A stretch of 64,000 nt of DNA from Lysobacter sp. Root916 (lineage in GTDB: Bacteria > Pseudomonadota > Gammaproteobacteria > Xanthomonadales > Xanthomonadaceae): contig NZ_LMJF01000001.1 in NCBI RefSeq assembly GCF_001429785.1, positions 695,734-759,733 of the forward strand, read 5' to 3'. The notes beneath the pieces are model-generated. The model was given only the letters and a program-made list of their open reading frames with translations. It made no database searches and was not told the origin of the DNA. Both the position numbers and the translations under genes were made by a program. Within the stretch, counting starts at the first letter, position 1. Each line of letters begins with the position of its first letter. This document shows positions 8,360-15,196 of the stretch, in pieces.

Positions 8360-9122
8360 ATACGATTTCTCCAATGCCAAGCGTGGCGCGGTCAAGCCGG
8401 CGGCAGGAAAGACGCGCATCACTATCTACCTGGATGACGACGTGCTGACCCACTTTCGGGACGTCGCCACCGGCGAGGGCCTGGGCTATCAGACAGTGAT
8501 CAACCGTGCGCTACGCAACGCGATGCAGTCTGCCGAGGGAGCTTCGCAGGCCGATGTCCCTTCGTTGCTGGCAGAAATAAAGTACACGCTGGACGAAATG
8601 AAACAGCGCCTACCTGCCGCCACCGTTTCGGAACGAGGGGCGCTGTATACCGGGGTCGATCAGGCGTTGACGCGTCAGTACAGCGACCGAGGCGACCGCA
8701 CGCCGAAGGTCGGCGACTCCGCGAGGGTCGCGGTGAGTGATTCGGCAGAAGGAGGCGATGCGCCTACGCCTCGAAGAACTCAGAAAGGCGCGCAAAGCAG
8801 AACCTCCAGAGGAGGCGATGCTGTGGGCCATCCAGGCCTGAGTCTCGAGACCGCGGACAAATTGCTCGATATGCTCGGGAGCGATGACCGTTTTCGCGAA
8901 TTGTTCGTGCAAGACCCAGCGGCCGCGTTGAAGCAAATCGGTGTGATGGACGTGCACGACAAGACTGCCCGCTTGGGGGTGACGCATCTGGCTCCGAAGG
9001 CGGAAATCGAGGCAGCTCGCGCTGAGTTGCTCCAGCACCTGATATTTGCCGATGCTCACAATGCGATTCGGAGCTTCGAAGCGGACAACGTTGTTTCCAT
9101 TCTTAGCGCAAAACGCGCGTGA
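8349..9122 (+). CDS. brnA: BrnA-like antitoxin frame running into a RiPP-precursor-like domain
   Basis: 257 codons from ATG 8349. Residues 1-~90 are BrnA-like: a basic N-terminus, then the ribbon-helix-helix segment RITIYLDDDVLTHFRDVATG and GYQTVINRALRNAM, which binds DNA and BrnT. BrnA proteins normally stop near residue 90-100. Here the frame stays open through a low-complexity charged linker (~95-155) into a ~95-residue domain with LSLETADKLLDMLGSDDRFR and FVQDPAAALKQIG, typical of NHLP-related RiPP precursors. An internal GTG at 8823 has an excellent ribosome site, so two products are likely: a longer BrnA and a separate peptide. The fused frame may result from loss of the brnA stop. Confidence 0.7.
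   Translation: MKAEYDFSNAKRGAVKPAAGKTRITIYLDDDVLTHFRDVATGEGLGYQTVINRALRNAMQSAEGASQADVPSLLAEIKYTLDEMKQRLPAATVSERGALYTGVDQALTRQYSDRGDRTPKVGDSARVAVSDSAEGGDAPTPRRTQKGAQSRTSRGGDAVGHPGLSLETADKLLDMLGSDDRFRELFVQDPAAALKQIGVMDVHDKTARLGVTHLAPKAEIEAARAELLQHLIFADAHNAIRSFEADNVVSILSAKRA
8823..9122 (+). CDS. NHLP-related RiPP precursor-like protein (internal start)
   Basis: AGGAGG at 8810-8815 stands 7 bases before GTG 8823, in frame with the BrnA frame. The 99-residue product begins with a leader-like helix (TADKLLDMLGSDDRFRELF, DPAAALKQIG), continues with LAPKAEIEAARAELLQHL, and ends in a short tail without Cys. This matches the pattern of the 'putative modified peptide'/NHLP-related family seen in Xanthomonas, Stenotrophomonas and Lysobacter, whose leader resembles nitrile hydratase alpha. 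No modifying enzyme is encoded nearby, and the lack of Cys in the tail is unusual for a thiazole- or lanthionine-type core. Identification is by recalled pattern, not search. Confidence 0.6.
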   Translation: MGHPGLSLETADKLLDMLGSDDRFRELFVQDPAAALKQIGVMDVHDKTARLGVTHLAPKAEIEAARAELLQHLIFADAHNAIRSFEADNVVSILSAKRA

Positions 9123-9260
9123 TGGTGAGGTTGGGTATCTCTAGATCTTTGACCGCGGTGTTGCCTGAAGCCAAGAAGATAGATGCTGCGTTAGATCGGT
9201 TTGATCGACAGAAGTTAGCGTCGCAGGGCAACACTTGTGATAGCTCGGCGGAGGTATGCG

Positions 9261-9494
9261 ATGAAGTTTTATGGAAAGAAAAGCTTCTCAGAGGCGGCGC
9301 CTATGGCGCTGGAAGAAGTGGCGCTGGCTGTGACAGCGACGGAAGCAGCGCAGCTCATATGTTTTCTTGAAAAATGCGTTTCTGAGATGAGCGGTAACCA
9401 GAAATGGGAGCATGCTCACTTCAATGATCATCTATCTAATGGAGAGCCTGGTGGCTTGATCATTTTCTCGGAAGAGGCCATGGCGAAGCCCTAG
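9261..9494 (+). CDS. Imm32-like small acidic protein
   Basis: 77 residues. GGAGG at 9250-9254 is spaced 6 bases from ATG 9261, which fixes this start over an upstream in-frame ATG at 9237. The sequence MALEEVALAVTATEAAQLICFL, WEHAHFNDHL and GGLIIFSEE resembles the Imm32 immunity family (beta strand, helix, HEHf-D, closing hydrophobic strand). Located after the BrnTA/RiPP-like pair; no matching toxin is seen in the window. GC is lower than in the downstream genes. Confidence 0.6.
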   Translation: MKFYGKKSFSEAAPMALEEVALAVTATEAAQLICFLEKCVSEMSGNQKWEHAHFNDHLSNGEPGGLIIFSEEAMAKP

Positions 9495-9591
9495 AGGCAG
9501 TATCAGGCGGGGGCAGGGTGCTCGAACGGCGCGCGTGTAACACTGCTCGGACAGGCATCCGGTCGACTCGACTGATTCAGTACTCGATGGT

Positions 9592-10269
9592 TTACGCCAA
9601 TCCTGCTTGGGGCGTCGGTGTGCGACGTGCCCAGCGCGCTATGGCGGACATCAGCTCGTAGACCAGCAGCGGCGCGGCCCAGCTCAGCCACAGCAGCGTC
9701 GGGATCAGCACCGCCGGATGCGCCAGCGTCATCATGCCCGGCACCTGGATCGACAAGCGGAACACCATCGGCGCCAGGGTGACGATGTAGTTGCGCAGCA
9801 TCCAGCGCCTGTGGTCCTGCGTGCGGCCGGCGCGGATCGCGATATAGCCGGGCAGGGAGGTGCACAGCCAAGCCAGCGCAGTCGCGGCGAACGCGGCCTG
9901 CAGGGCGAAACCGCCGGGCGTGGTGGCGATCAGGCCGGCGGCGCCGACGCAGGCGACCAGCATTGCGCTCAGGTATACGCGGCCGGTCCAGCGGTGCGCG
10001 CGCGGGTAGGCATTGCGCAGGCGCGTGATGAACTGCCACGGCCCCAGCAGTGCGGTCAGCGTGCCGCCGGCCAAGTGCGTCCACAGCCAGGCCCGCCGCG
10101 ACCAGAACATGCCGTAGGCGTTAGGGTCTTGCGCTGCGTACTTGTGGAAGGTGCCCCACAGGAAGTGCAGCACCACGGCTACCGCGAGCAGCCACAACGC
10201 GGCCCACGCGACGCGGCGGGCCACGATCGCGGCGGTGACTGAACCTGCTGCACGGCTGGATGGGGCCAT
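9592..10269 (-). CDS. DUF2306 membrane protein
   Basis: 225 residues from the ATG at 10269, which has GAGGG upstream; an in-frame ATG at 10317 would add 16 residues. Six or so hydrophobic segments, with HLAGGTLTALLGPWQF, HRWTGRVYLSAML and HRRWMLRNYIVTLAPMVFR, the conserved DUF2306 pattern of His/Arg-rich helix ends. Function unknown; an inner-membrane protein. Confidence 0.85.
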   Translation of the reverse strand: MAPSSRAAGSVTAAIVARRVAWAALWLLAVAVVLHFLWGTFHKYAAQDPNAYGMFWSRRAWLWTHLAGGTLTALLGPWQFITRLRNAYPRAHRWTGRVYLSAMLVACVGAAGLIATTPGGFALQAAFAATALAWLCTSLPGYIAIRAGRTQDHRRWMLRNYIVTLAPMVFRLSIQVPGMMTLAHPAVLIPTLLWLSWAAPLLVYELMSAIARWARRTPTPQAGLA

Positions 10270-10534
10270 GATGCCCTCGCTGGCGATAAGTCGGTTAGTG
10301 CTTGCTGCCCGAATCATAGCCCGCGTGCCTGTGGGTTCCGGGGCGTCGGCGTTCGCTTCAGCGCATCTCGCGCACGGTCCATCGACGCAGCGGTGCGTTA
10401 GCGCCTACGGCTGGCCGGTGAGGATATTTCGATGCGGCTGATCGCCAGACCTGGGTGTAGTACACCCAAGGCCGCGTTCCCGCACACGAGTACGTCGGTA
10501 CGCGGGTTCCGCCGTGCGGCGGATCGCACGCTGC

Positions 10535-11155
10535 TCAATCGACCGAAACGCCGGCCCTCAGCATGGCCTCCAGCAACGGCCGCTGTTGCTCCCGTTCCAG
10601 GCCGGCGAGGATCTCCGCGAGATCGCCCGGCCGCTCGTTCTGGCCGAGCTTGAACTTGGCGTAGGCCGCGATCACGCGCGCGCGGAAGGCGACCACGTAC
10701 GGAGCCAGCTTGGCGTAGCGCGCGCCCATGTCGGCGACCGCCCAGGCGTTCGGGCGACCGCGCTCCATATGGTCGACCAGGCGGTTCAGTGCATTCTGGG
10801 TAGCTTCGTCGCTGTCGTCGAACTCGACTTCGATCTCCAGTTGCACGCTCTCGTAGTTCCAGGTCGGCGCCTGGGTGCGGTCGCTCAGCCACGAGGGCGA
10901 GATGTAGCCGTGCGCGCCCTGGAACACCGCCAAGGCGCGCGGTTGCTGGCGCAGCAGGTCGGTATGCGGATGGGTGCGCGGCACATGGCCCAGCAGGCTG
11001 AGCTCGCCGTCGGCGCCGCGTTCCAGCAATAGCGGTACCGGCGTGGCCAGCGGTGCGGCGTCGGTGGAGCTGATCACCAGCGCGAACGGATACGCGGCGA
11101 TCATGCTGTCGACGTCGGAAAGGGCGGCGGGCTTGTAGACGGGATGGGGGTTCAT
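10535..11155 (-). CDS. paiB: PaiB-type FMN-binding protein
   Basis: 206 residues, full length. MNPHPVYKPA at the start, HVPRTHPH, VFQGAHGYISPSWL and APTWNYESVQLE are the family signature. PaiB proteins have a flavin-reductase-like split-barrel fold and were described in Bacillus as negative regulators of sporulation and degradative enzymes; the role in Gram-negatives is unclear. A VOC protein gene lies 60 bases upstream on the same strand, so co-transcription is possible. Confidence 0.93.
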   Translation of the reverse strand: MNPHPVYKPAALSDVDSMIAAYPFALVISSTDAAPLATPVPLLLERGADGELSLLGHVPRTHPHTDLLRQQPRALAVFQGAHGYISPSWLSDRTQAPTWNYESVQLEIEVEFDDSDEATQNALNRLVDHMERGRPNAWAVADMGARYAKLAPYVVAFRARVIAAYAKFKLGQNERPGDLAEILAGLEREQQRPLLEAMLRAGVSVD

Positions 11156-11215
11156 GCGCTCGGGGCGTCGGTGCGATCGGCAATTCTAGGAGCAAACCGG
11201 CGGCGCGGATGCCCG

Positions 11216-11572
11216 CTACTGCACGAAGATCAGCAACACACCGCACGGGTCCCAGACATGCAGCACGCTGGAGTCGTCCACCGGTTCGGGCGGCATGTAG
11301 CGCGCCGGCGCATAGCGGCCGCTGGCCACGACCTCCTTGGCGCGCTGGTGCCAGGCTTCGATGTCCGGCACGCCGATCACCATCATGAAGTTCTCGGCCC
11401 AGTCCTTGACGTAGTAGTTCTGCAGCCGGAAGCGCTGCCCGTTCATCTCGAAGTCGGCAGTGCCGCCCCAGCCCTCGGACAGGGCGAACCCCATGGCCTG
11501 GTAGAAGCCTTTGGACACTTCGAAGTCCTGGGCGGGGACGTAGGCCTTGAGGTCGGTGATGCTTAAGGACAT
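11216..11572 (-). CDS. VOC (glyoxalase/bleomycin-resistance) family protein
   Basis: 118 residues forming one beta-alpha-beta-beta-beta module pair: DLKAYVPAQDFEVSKGFYQAMGF, ADFEMNGQRFRLQNYYVKDWA and HVWDPCGVLLIFVQ. The WDPxGVLL ending is the typical VOC C-terminus. Metal-binding residues are not obvious. Substrate unknown. Confidence 0.9.
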   Translation of the reverse strand: MSLSITDLKAYVPAQDFEVSKGFYQAMGFALSEGWGGTADFEMNGQRFRLQNYYVKDWAENFMMVIGVPDIEAWHQRAKEVVASGRYAPARYMPPEPVDDSSVLHVWDPCGVLLIFVQ

Positions 11573-11779
11573 CTCTCTCGCTCCTGAGACAGGATCTGAT
11601 GCCGATGGCTCGCTTTCGAGCGCTATTCAACCATCTCCCACATCCGATTGCGCGGTTGCGTTACGTCCGCGTCCAACGCGCGAGGCCATCGGCTTTACGG
11701 TTCGATTACCCGCCTTTCACGGTCCCCTCCATGCGCCATGCTCGAATGCGCGCGTCCACTCGGGCACGGGAGAACGAGC

Positions 11780-12028
11780 ATGAGGAAGTACACGGTAACG
11801 ACAGCACTGGCGCTGCTGCTGGTCTGCGGATCCGCCTTCGCGACGGTGGTGACCGTTAGCGGCCAAGGGCAGAGCTACGATCCGGGCATCGCCCTGGCGG
11901 ATGCGCGCGCGGATGCGAATGCCCAATGCATCGCGCAAGGCGGCACGCCGCTGGAAGAGATCTACAACCATGTCACTCGCGCCAACCTGTGGCTGGCGAG
12001 TTCGATCTGGCGTTGCGACGTACCTTGA
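11780..12028 (+). CDS. Small secreted protein
   Basis: 82 residues. GGGAGA precedes ATG 11780 by 8 bases. The signal peptide MRKYTVTTALALLLVCGSAFA is followed by a mature ~60-residue part with SYDPGIALADARADANAQC and a C-terminal WRCD; the two Cys could form a disulfide. I do not recognise the family. Confidence 0.65.
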   Translation: MRKYTVTTALALLLVCGSAFATVVTVSGQGQSYDPGIALADARADANAQCIAQGGTPLEEIYNHVTRANLWLASSIWRCDVP

Positions 12029-12181
12029 CGCAGGCGTCGTGGGCTGCCGTTCCGCGCGCATGGACGGCTAACGTTCGGTAACCGTGAAGAACGGCGAACA
12101 AGCGCTAGACCCTGCCTTAACCGCCCAGCACGCAGCGTGCAGATTAGCCGGACCCCACCCGGCGCTTACGAGGCGATCGAT

Positions 12182-12370
12182 ATGGGCAAGGACACCAGCA
12201 AGCAAGGCGGCGAAGGCCCGCCGGACGGGCAAGGTCATCAGCCGCTGCCGGGCGAAAACCCGCATTCCTGCGAAGGGCAGGCGCGCCGCAAGCACGTTCA
12301 GAACGCGGACCTGCCAGAGGGCGAAGGGCATCAGCCGTTGCCGGGCGAGGATCCGCCGTCGAAGGACTAG
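12182..12370 (+). CDS. Small hydrophilic protein with internal repeat
   Basis: 62 residues from ATG 12182 (GAGG upstream). Very hydrophilic, Gly/Pro/Gln-rich, with the duplicated motif GQGHQPLPGENP / GEGHQPLPGEDP. The repeat is kept at protein level while its third bases differ, which favours real coding. No known family; likely disordered. Confidence 0.48.
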   Translation: MGKDTSKQGGEGPPDGQGHQPLPGENPHSCEGQARRKHVQNADLPEGEGHQPLPGEDPPSKD

Positions 12371-12375
12371 CCCTG

Positions 12376-12412
12376 AGCGTCATCGGCGCTGCACGAGCGC
12401 AGCGCCGACGCT
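12376..12412. terminator. GC-rich hairpin between convergent genes
   Basis: TCGGCGCTGC (12383-12392), loop of 6, GCAGCGCCGA (12399-12408), with outer AGCG/CGCT able to extend it. It lies in the 61-base gap between two convergent genes. There is no U-tract, so terminator function is probable but not certain. Confidence 0.45.
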
Positions 12413-12431
12413 TCGATGTATGTTCGCGGTG

Positions 12432-12887
12432 TTAGCTGCTAGCGGCACGCAGCGATTCGACTGCGTTCTTCGGCCAAGCGAAGTAAGTCCGCCACGCATA
12501 ACCCCACGGCACCACCAAAGCCAACAGCGGCAGCGCCAAGAACGAAGCCGCGACTTCGCCGGTAGGCGTGCCCCACAAGGTCCCGGCCTGCCACAGCGGA
12601 TAGGCGATGAAGGCCAGCCACACTGTCTTGTAGCCGATGGTGAAGAACATCAGCGGCAACCAGCGTAGCGGACGCAGCAGGCCGAACAGGGCGAGCGCGG
12701 GGTAGGTGGCCCACACGGCGAATGCGACCGCGCGCACCGGATCCCAGGGCCCTTAGTGGGTTAGCAATGCGCTCCATGCGGTGGGCGTGACGAACACCAG
12801 CATCAGCAGAAAGAACAATCGCAGGCCCCAGAGCTGGATCGGGCGCACGCCTTCGTGGCGCGGGTCGGGTGCGAACGGGTTGCGCAT
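12432..12887 (-). pseudogene. Small membrane protein gene with in-frame TAA
   Basis: Read through, this encodes 151 residues: MRNPFAPDPRHEGVRPIQLWG, a transmembrane segment, then after TAA at codon 45 (12755-12753) a coding stretch with three more hydrophobic segments (ATYPALALFGLL, LMFFTIGYKTVWLAF, SFLALPLLALVVPWGYAW). Both halves are in the same frame and look like one protein. The ATG is 4 bases after the stop of the XRE gene. Either a genuine nonsense mutation or a base-call error; a CAA-to-TAA change would explain it. Confidence 0.75.
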
Positions 12888-12891
12888 GGCG

Positions 12892-13113
12892 TCAGTCCTC
12901 GGAGGGCAGCGTGGGATCGAACGCGAGCAGGTCGCCGGGTTGGCATTCCAGCACCGCGCAGATCGCTTCTAGCGTGGAGAAGCGGATGGCTTTGGCCTTG
13001 CCGGTCTTGAGGATCGACAGGTTGGCCAGAGTGATGTCGATGCGCGAGGCGAGCTCGGTGAGCGTCATGCGGCGCGCATGCAGTTGTTCGTCCAGGCGGA
13101 CCAGGATCGCCAT
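12892..13113 (-). CDS. XRE-family (Cro/CI-type) small regulator
   Basis: 73 residues. The ATG at 13113 lies 1 base past the stop of the DUF2975 gene. MAILVRLDEQLHARRMTLTELASRIDITLANLSILKTGKAKAIRFSTLEA is a compact YozG-like HTH, ending with CQPGDLLAFD. DUF2975 membrane proteins are typically paired with exactly this class of regulator. Two palindromes upstream of the operon are likely operators. Confidence 0.9.
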   Translation of the reverse strand: MAILVRLDEQLHARRMTLTELASRIDITLANLSILKTGKAKAIRFSTLEAICAVLECQPGDLLAFDPTLPSED

Positions 13114-13114
13114 G

Positions 13115-13627
13115 TCACACCGTCCCTTCGAGATCGGCGCGCATGCGGGCGCCGTGGGCGAATACGCCCGACAGCACGAACAGCAGCAGCACCGACAGCC
13201 AGGGCGCGAAGGAGAAGGCTTCAATGCGGCCCGGCTCCCACACCGCGGCGGCGATCGCGGCGACGATCAGGCGCAGCACTTCCAGCGCGACCACGCTCCA
13301 GGCGATCCGGTCGAGGCGGCGCACGTTCTCGAGGATGAAGGGATCGCCGTTGCGCACGGTGTCGACGATGGCCAGCAACCGGCGCAGCACGGTGTGCACG
13401 ATCGCGGCGCCGGCGATACCGACCATGACGATGCCGCGCAGGCCGTACGAAGCCTGCGGGTACTTGGCGACCAGGTCGAAACCCAGCGCGCGTTCGGGCC
13501 AGCCGTTCATCAGGAAGCTGGCGCTGAGCAGCACGATCAGGCAGACCAGGTAGATCAGGTTCAAGACCGTCAGGCCCTGGATGACCGGGCGGGCGACGGC
13601 GAGGGCGCGGGCGGAGGTGCGGTTCAT
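13115..13627 (-). CDS. DUF2975 membrane protein
   Basis: 170 residues from the ATG at 13627. Four hydrophobic segments, with the loop NGDPFILENVRRLDRIAW typical of DUF2975. First gene of a three-gene minus-strand operon with the XRE regulator and a (broken) membrane protein. The function of DUF2975/XRE pairs is not established. Confidence 0.88.
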   Translation of the reverse strand: MNRTSARALAVARPVIQGLTVLNLIYLVCLIVLLSASFLMNGWPERALGFDLVAKYPQASYGLRGIVMVGIAGAAIVHTVLRRLLAIVDTVRNGDPFILENVRRLDRIAWSVVALEVLRLIVAAIAAAVWEPGRIEAFSFAPWLSVLLLFVLSGVFAHGARMRADLEGTV

Positions 13628-13644
13628 AGAAGGCTCCCTGCAGG

Positions 13645-13682
13645 TTATCGTGTAGCGATAATAAACATATCGTTTTACGATA
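13645..13682 (-). promoter_or_regulatory. Twin palindromes upstream of the DUF2975-XRE operon
   Basis: TTATCG-tgtag-CGATAA (13645-13661) and TATCGT-ttt-ACGATA (13668-13682) stand side by side in an AT-rich stretch just upstream of the DUF2975 ATG (13627). Both contain the half-site TATCG. They are good candidates for cooperative binding by the XRE protein of the operon. Nothing is recognised from 13683 to 13910. Confidence 0.55.
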
Positions 13683-13910
13683 AAAATAGGCCGGAAGACA
13701 GGGGCACTCGGCGCGGAGAGCCCAGCGGCAGGGCATTGCGACTGCCGCCGCGACCGCTGCCCGCGGCGTGCCCGAGGGGTCGCCGACGGCTTTGCGATTG
13801 TTGGCTGTTCGCTTCGGCCCTGCACAAGGGCACAGGAACTACGGCCAAAAAGGCACTCAAATCGCCGCCTAGCGAGGCGAGGCCGCTTGACCTCGCCTAC
13901 CAAAGAAAAG

Positions 13911-13928
13911 AGAATGATCGTTCATTCT
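13911..13928 (+). promoter_or_regulatory. TetR-type operator of the efflux operon
   Basis: AGAATGATCGTTCATTCT: 7-base arms AGAATGA/TCATTCT around TCGT, a perfect palindrome 50 bases before the adaptor ATG (13979). Size and symmetry fit a TetR/AcrR-family site. The TetR gene is the last gene of the same operon, which suggests autorepression. Confidence 0.6.
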
Positions 13929-13978
13929 ACGATGTGGCCGCGGTCTGTCCGACCGCAATAACGACCTGAGGCTCCCCC

Positions 13979-15184
13979 ATGCCGTCGCGCAAGTCCATGA
14001 CTCATAACGCTATTTCCCGCGTCCCCGCAGTACTCACCGTGGCCGTGCTGGCGCTGTCCCTAGCCGCCTGCGGCAAGGGCGGCGAGCCGCAGGGCGGTCC
14101 CGGCGGCCAGAAGGGCCAGGTCACCGTGGTGACCCTGAAGCTCGAGACCGTCACCCTGACCCGCGAACTGCCGGGCCGCACCAGCGCCTCGCTGGTTGCC
14201 GAGGTGCGGCCGCAGGTCAGCGGCATCGTCGAACAGCGCCTGTTCGTCGAAGGCGGATTGGTGCGCGCCGGCCAGCCGCTGTATCAGCTGGACGACAAGA
14301 CCTACGCCGCCGATCTGGAAACCGCCAAGGCCACGCTCGCGCGCGGCGAGGCGGCGCTGAACTCGGCGCGTTTGAACGCACAGCGCTCCAGCGACCTGGT
14401 CAAGATCGACGCGGTCAGCAAGCAGGACGACGAAACCGCGGTCGCCACGCTCAAGCAGAGCCAGGCCGATGTGGCTTCGGGCCGCGCGGCGGTGCAAAGC
14501 GCCGGCGTCGTGCTGGGACGCGCGCGCATCACCTCGCCGATCAGCGGCCGCATCGGCAAGTCGGCGGTGACCCAGGGTGCTCTGGTCACGGCCAATCAGG
14601 CCGATGCCCTGGCGGTGGTGCAGCAACTCGATCCGGTGCACGTCGACATCAGCCAGTCCAGCGCCGAATTGCTGGCGCTGCGCAAGCAGATCGCCGCCGG
14701 CACGCTCACCGAGGCCAACACGCCGGTGACGATCCTGTTGGAGGACGGCAGCCAGTACCCGCTGCAAGGCAAGCTCGCGTTCTCGGAAGTCACCGTGGAC
14801 GAAGGCACCGGCAGCTTCCTGCTGCGCGTGGTGGTGCCCAACCCCGACAACCTGCTGATGCCCGGCATGTACGTGCGCGCGCTGATCGGCACCGGCGTGC
14901 GCCAGAACGCGCTGCTGGTTCCGCAGCAGGGCATCAACCGTGACCCGAAGGGCAATGCGACCGCGATGGTCGTCAACGCCAAGGGCCAGGTCGAGCCGCG
15001 CGAAGTCCAGGTCAGTCAGGCCATCGGCGACAAGTGGCTGGTCGAAGGCGGCCTGAAGGCCGGCGACAAGGTGATCGTCGAGGGCCTGCAGAAGATCGGC
15101 CCCGGCATGCCGGTCGACGCGACCGAGAAGGGCGCCGCCCCGGCCAAGCCGGCCGCGGCCCCCGCCGCCGCGCCGAAGCAGTAA
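13979..15184 (+). CDS. RND efflux periplasmic adaptor (AcrA/MexA-like)
   Basis: 401 residues. Lipoprotein signal ending LAAC (Cys31). The HlyD/AcrA layout is clear: PGRTSASLVAEVRPQVSGIV (barrel-sandwich hybrid), an alpha-hairpin (AKATLARGEAALNSARLNAQ), a second lipoyl half (ARITSPISGRIGKSAVTQGALV), a beta-barrel and a membrane-proximal domain, then an Ala/Pro tail. It bridges pump and outer-membrane channel for drug export. First gene of the operon; the pump starts 12 bases after its stop. Confidence 0.95.
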   Translation: MPSRKSMTHNAISRVPAVLTVAVLALSLAACGKGGEPQGGPGGQKGQVTVVTLKLETVTLTRELPGRTSASLVAEVRPQVSGIVEQRLFVEGGLVRAGQPLYQLDDKTYAADLETAKATLARGEAALNSARLNAQRSSDLVKIDAVSKQDDETAVATLKQSQADVASGRAAVQSAGVVLGRARITSPISGRIGKSAVTQGALVTANQADALAVVQQLDPVHVDISQSSAELLALRKQIAAGTLTEANTPVTILLEDGSQYPLQGKLAFSEVTVDEGTGSFLLRVVVPNPDNLLMPGMYVRALIGTGVRQNALLVPQQGINRDPKGNATAMVVNAKGQVEPREVQVSQAIGDKWLVEGGLKAGDKVIVEGLQKIGPGMPVDATEKGAAPAKPAAAPAAAPKQ

Positions 15185-15196
15185 TCGGAGAAATTC

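Noticed and set aside
9119-9370. Frame starting at the stop of the RiPP-like gene
   Set aside because: No ribosome site, and more than a third overlaps the Imm32-like gene, which has an ideal one. The product is not protein-like.
12084-12668. 194-codon plus-strand frame overlapping the small repeat protein and the broken membrane gene
   Set aside because: Arg/Ala/Ser-rich, crosses a terminator-like hairpin and the opposite gene; the in-repeat frame at 12182 is the better coding choice.
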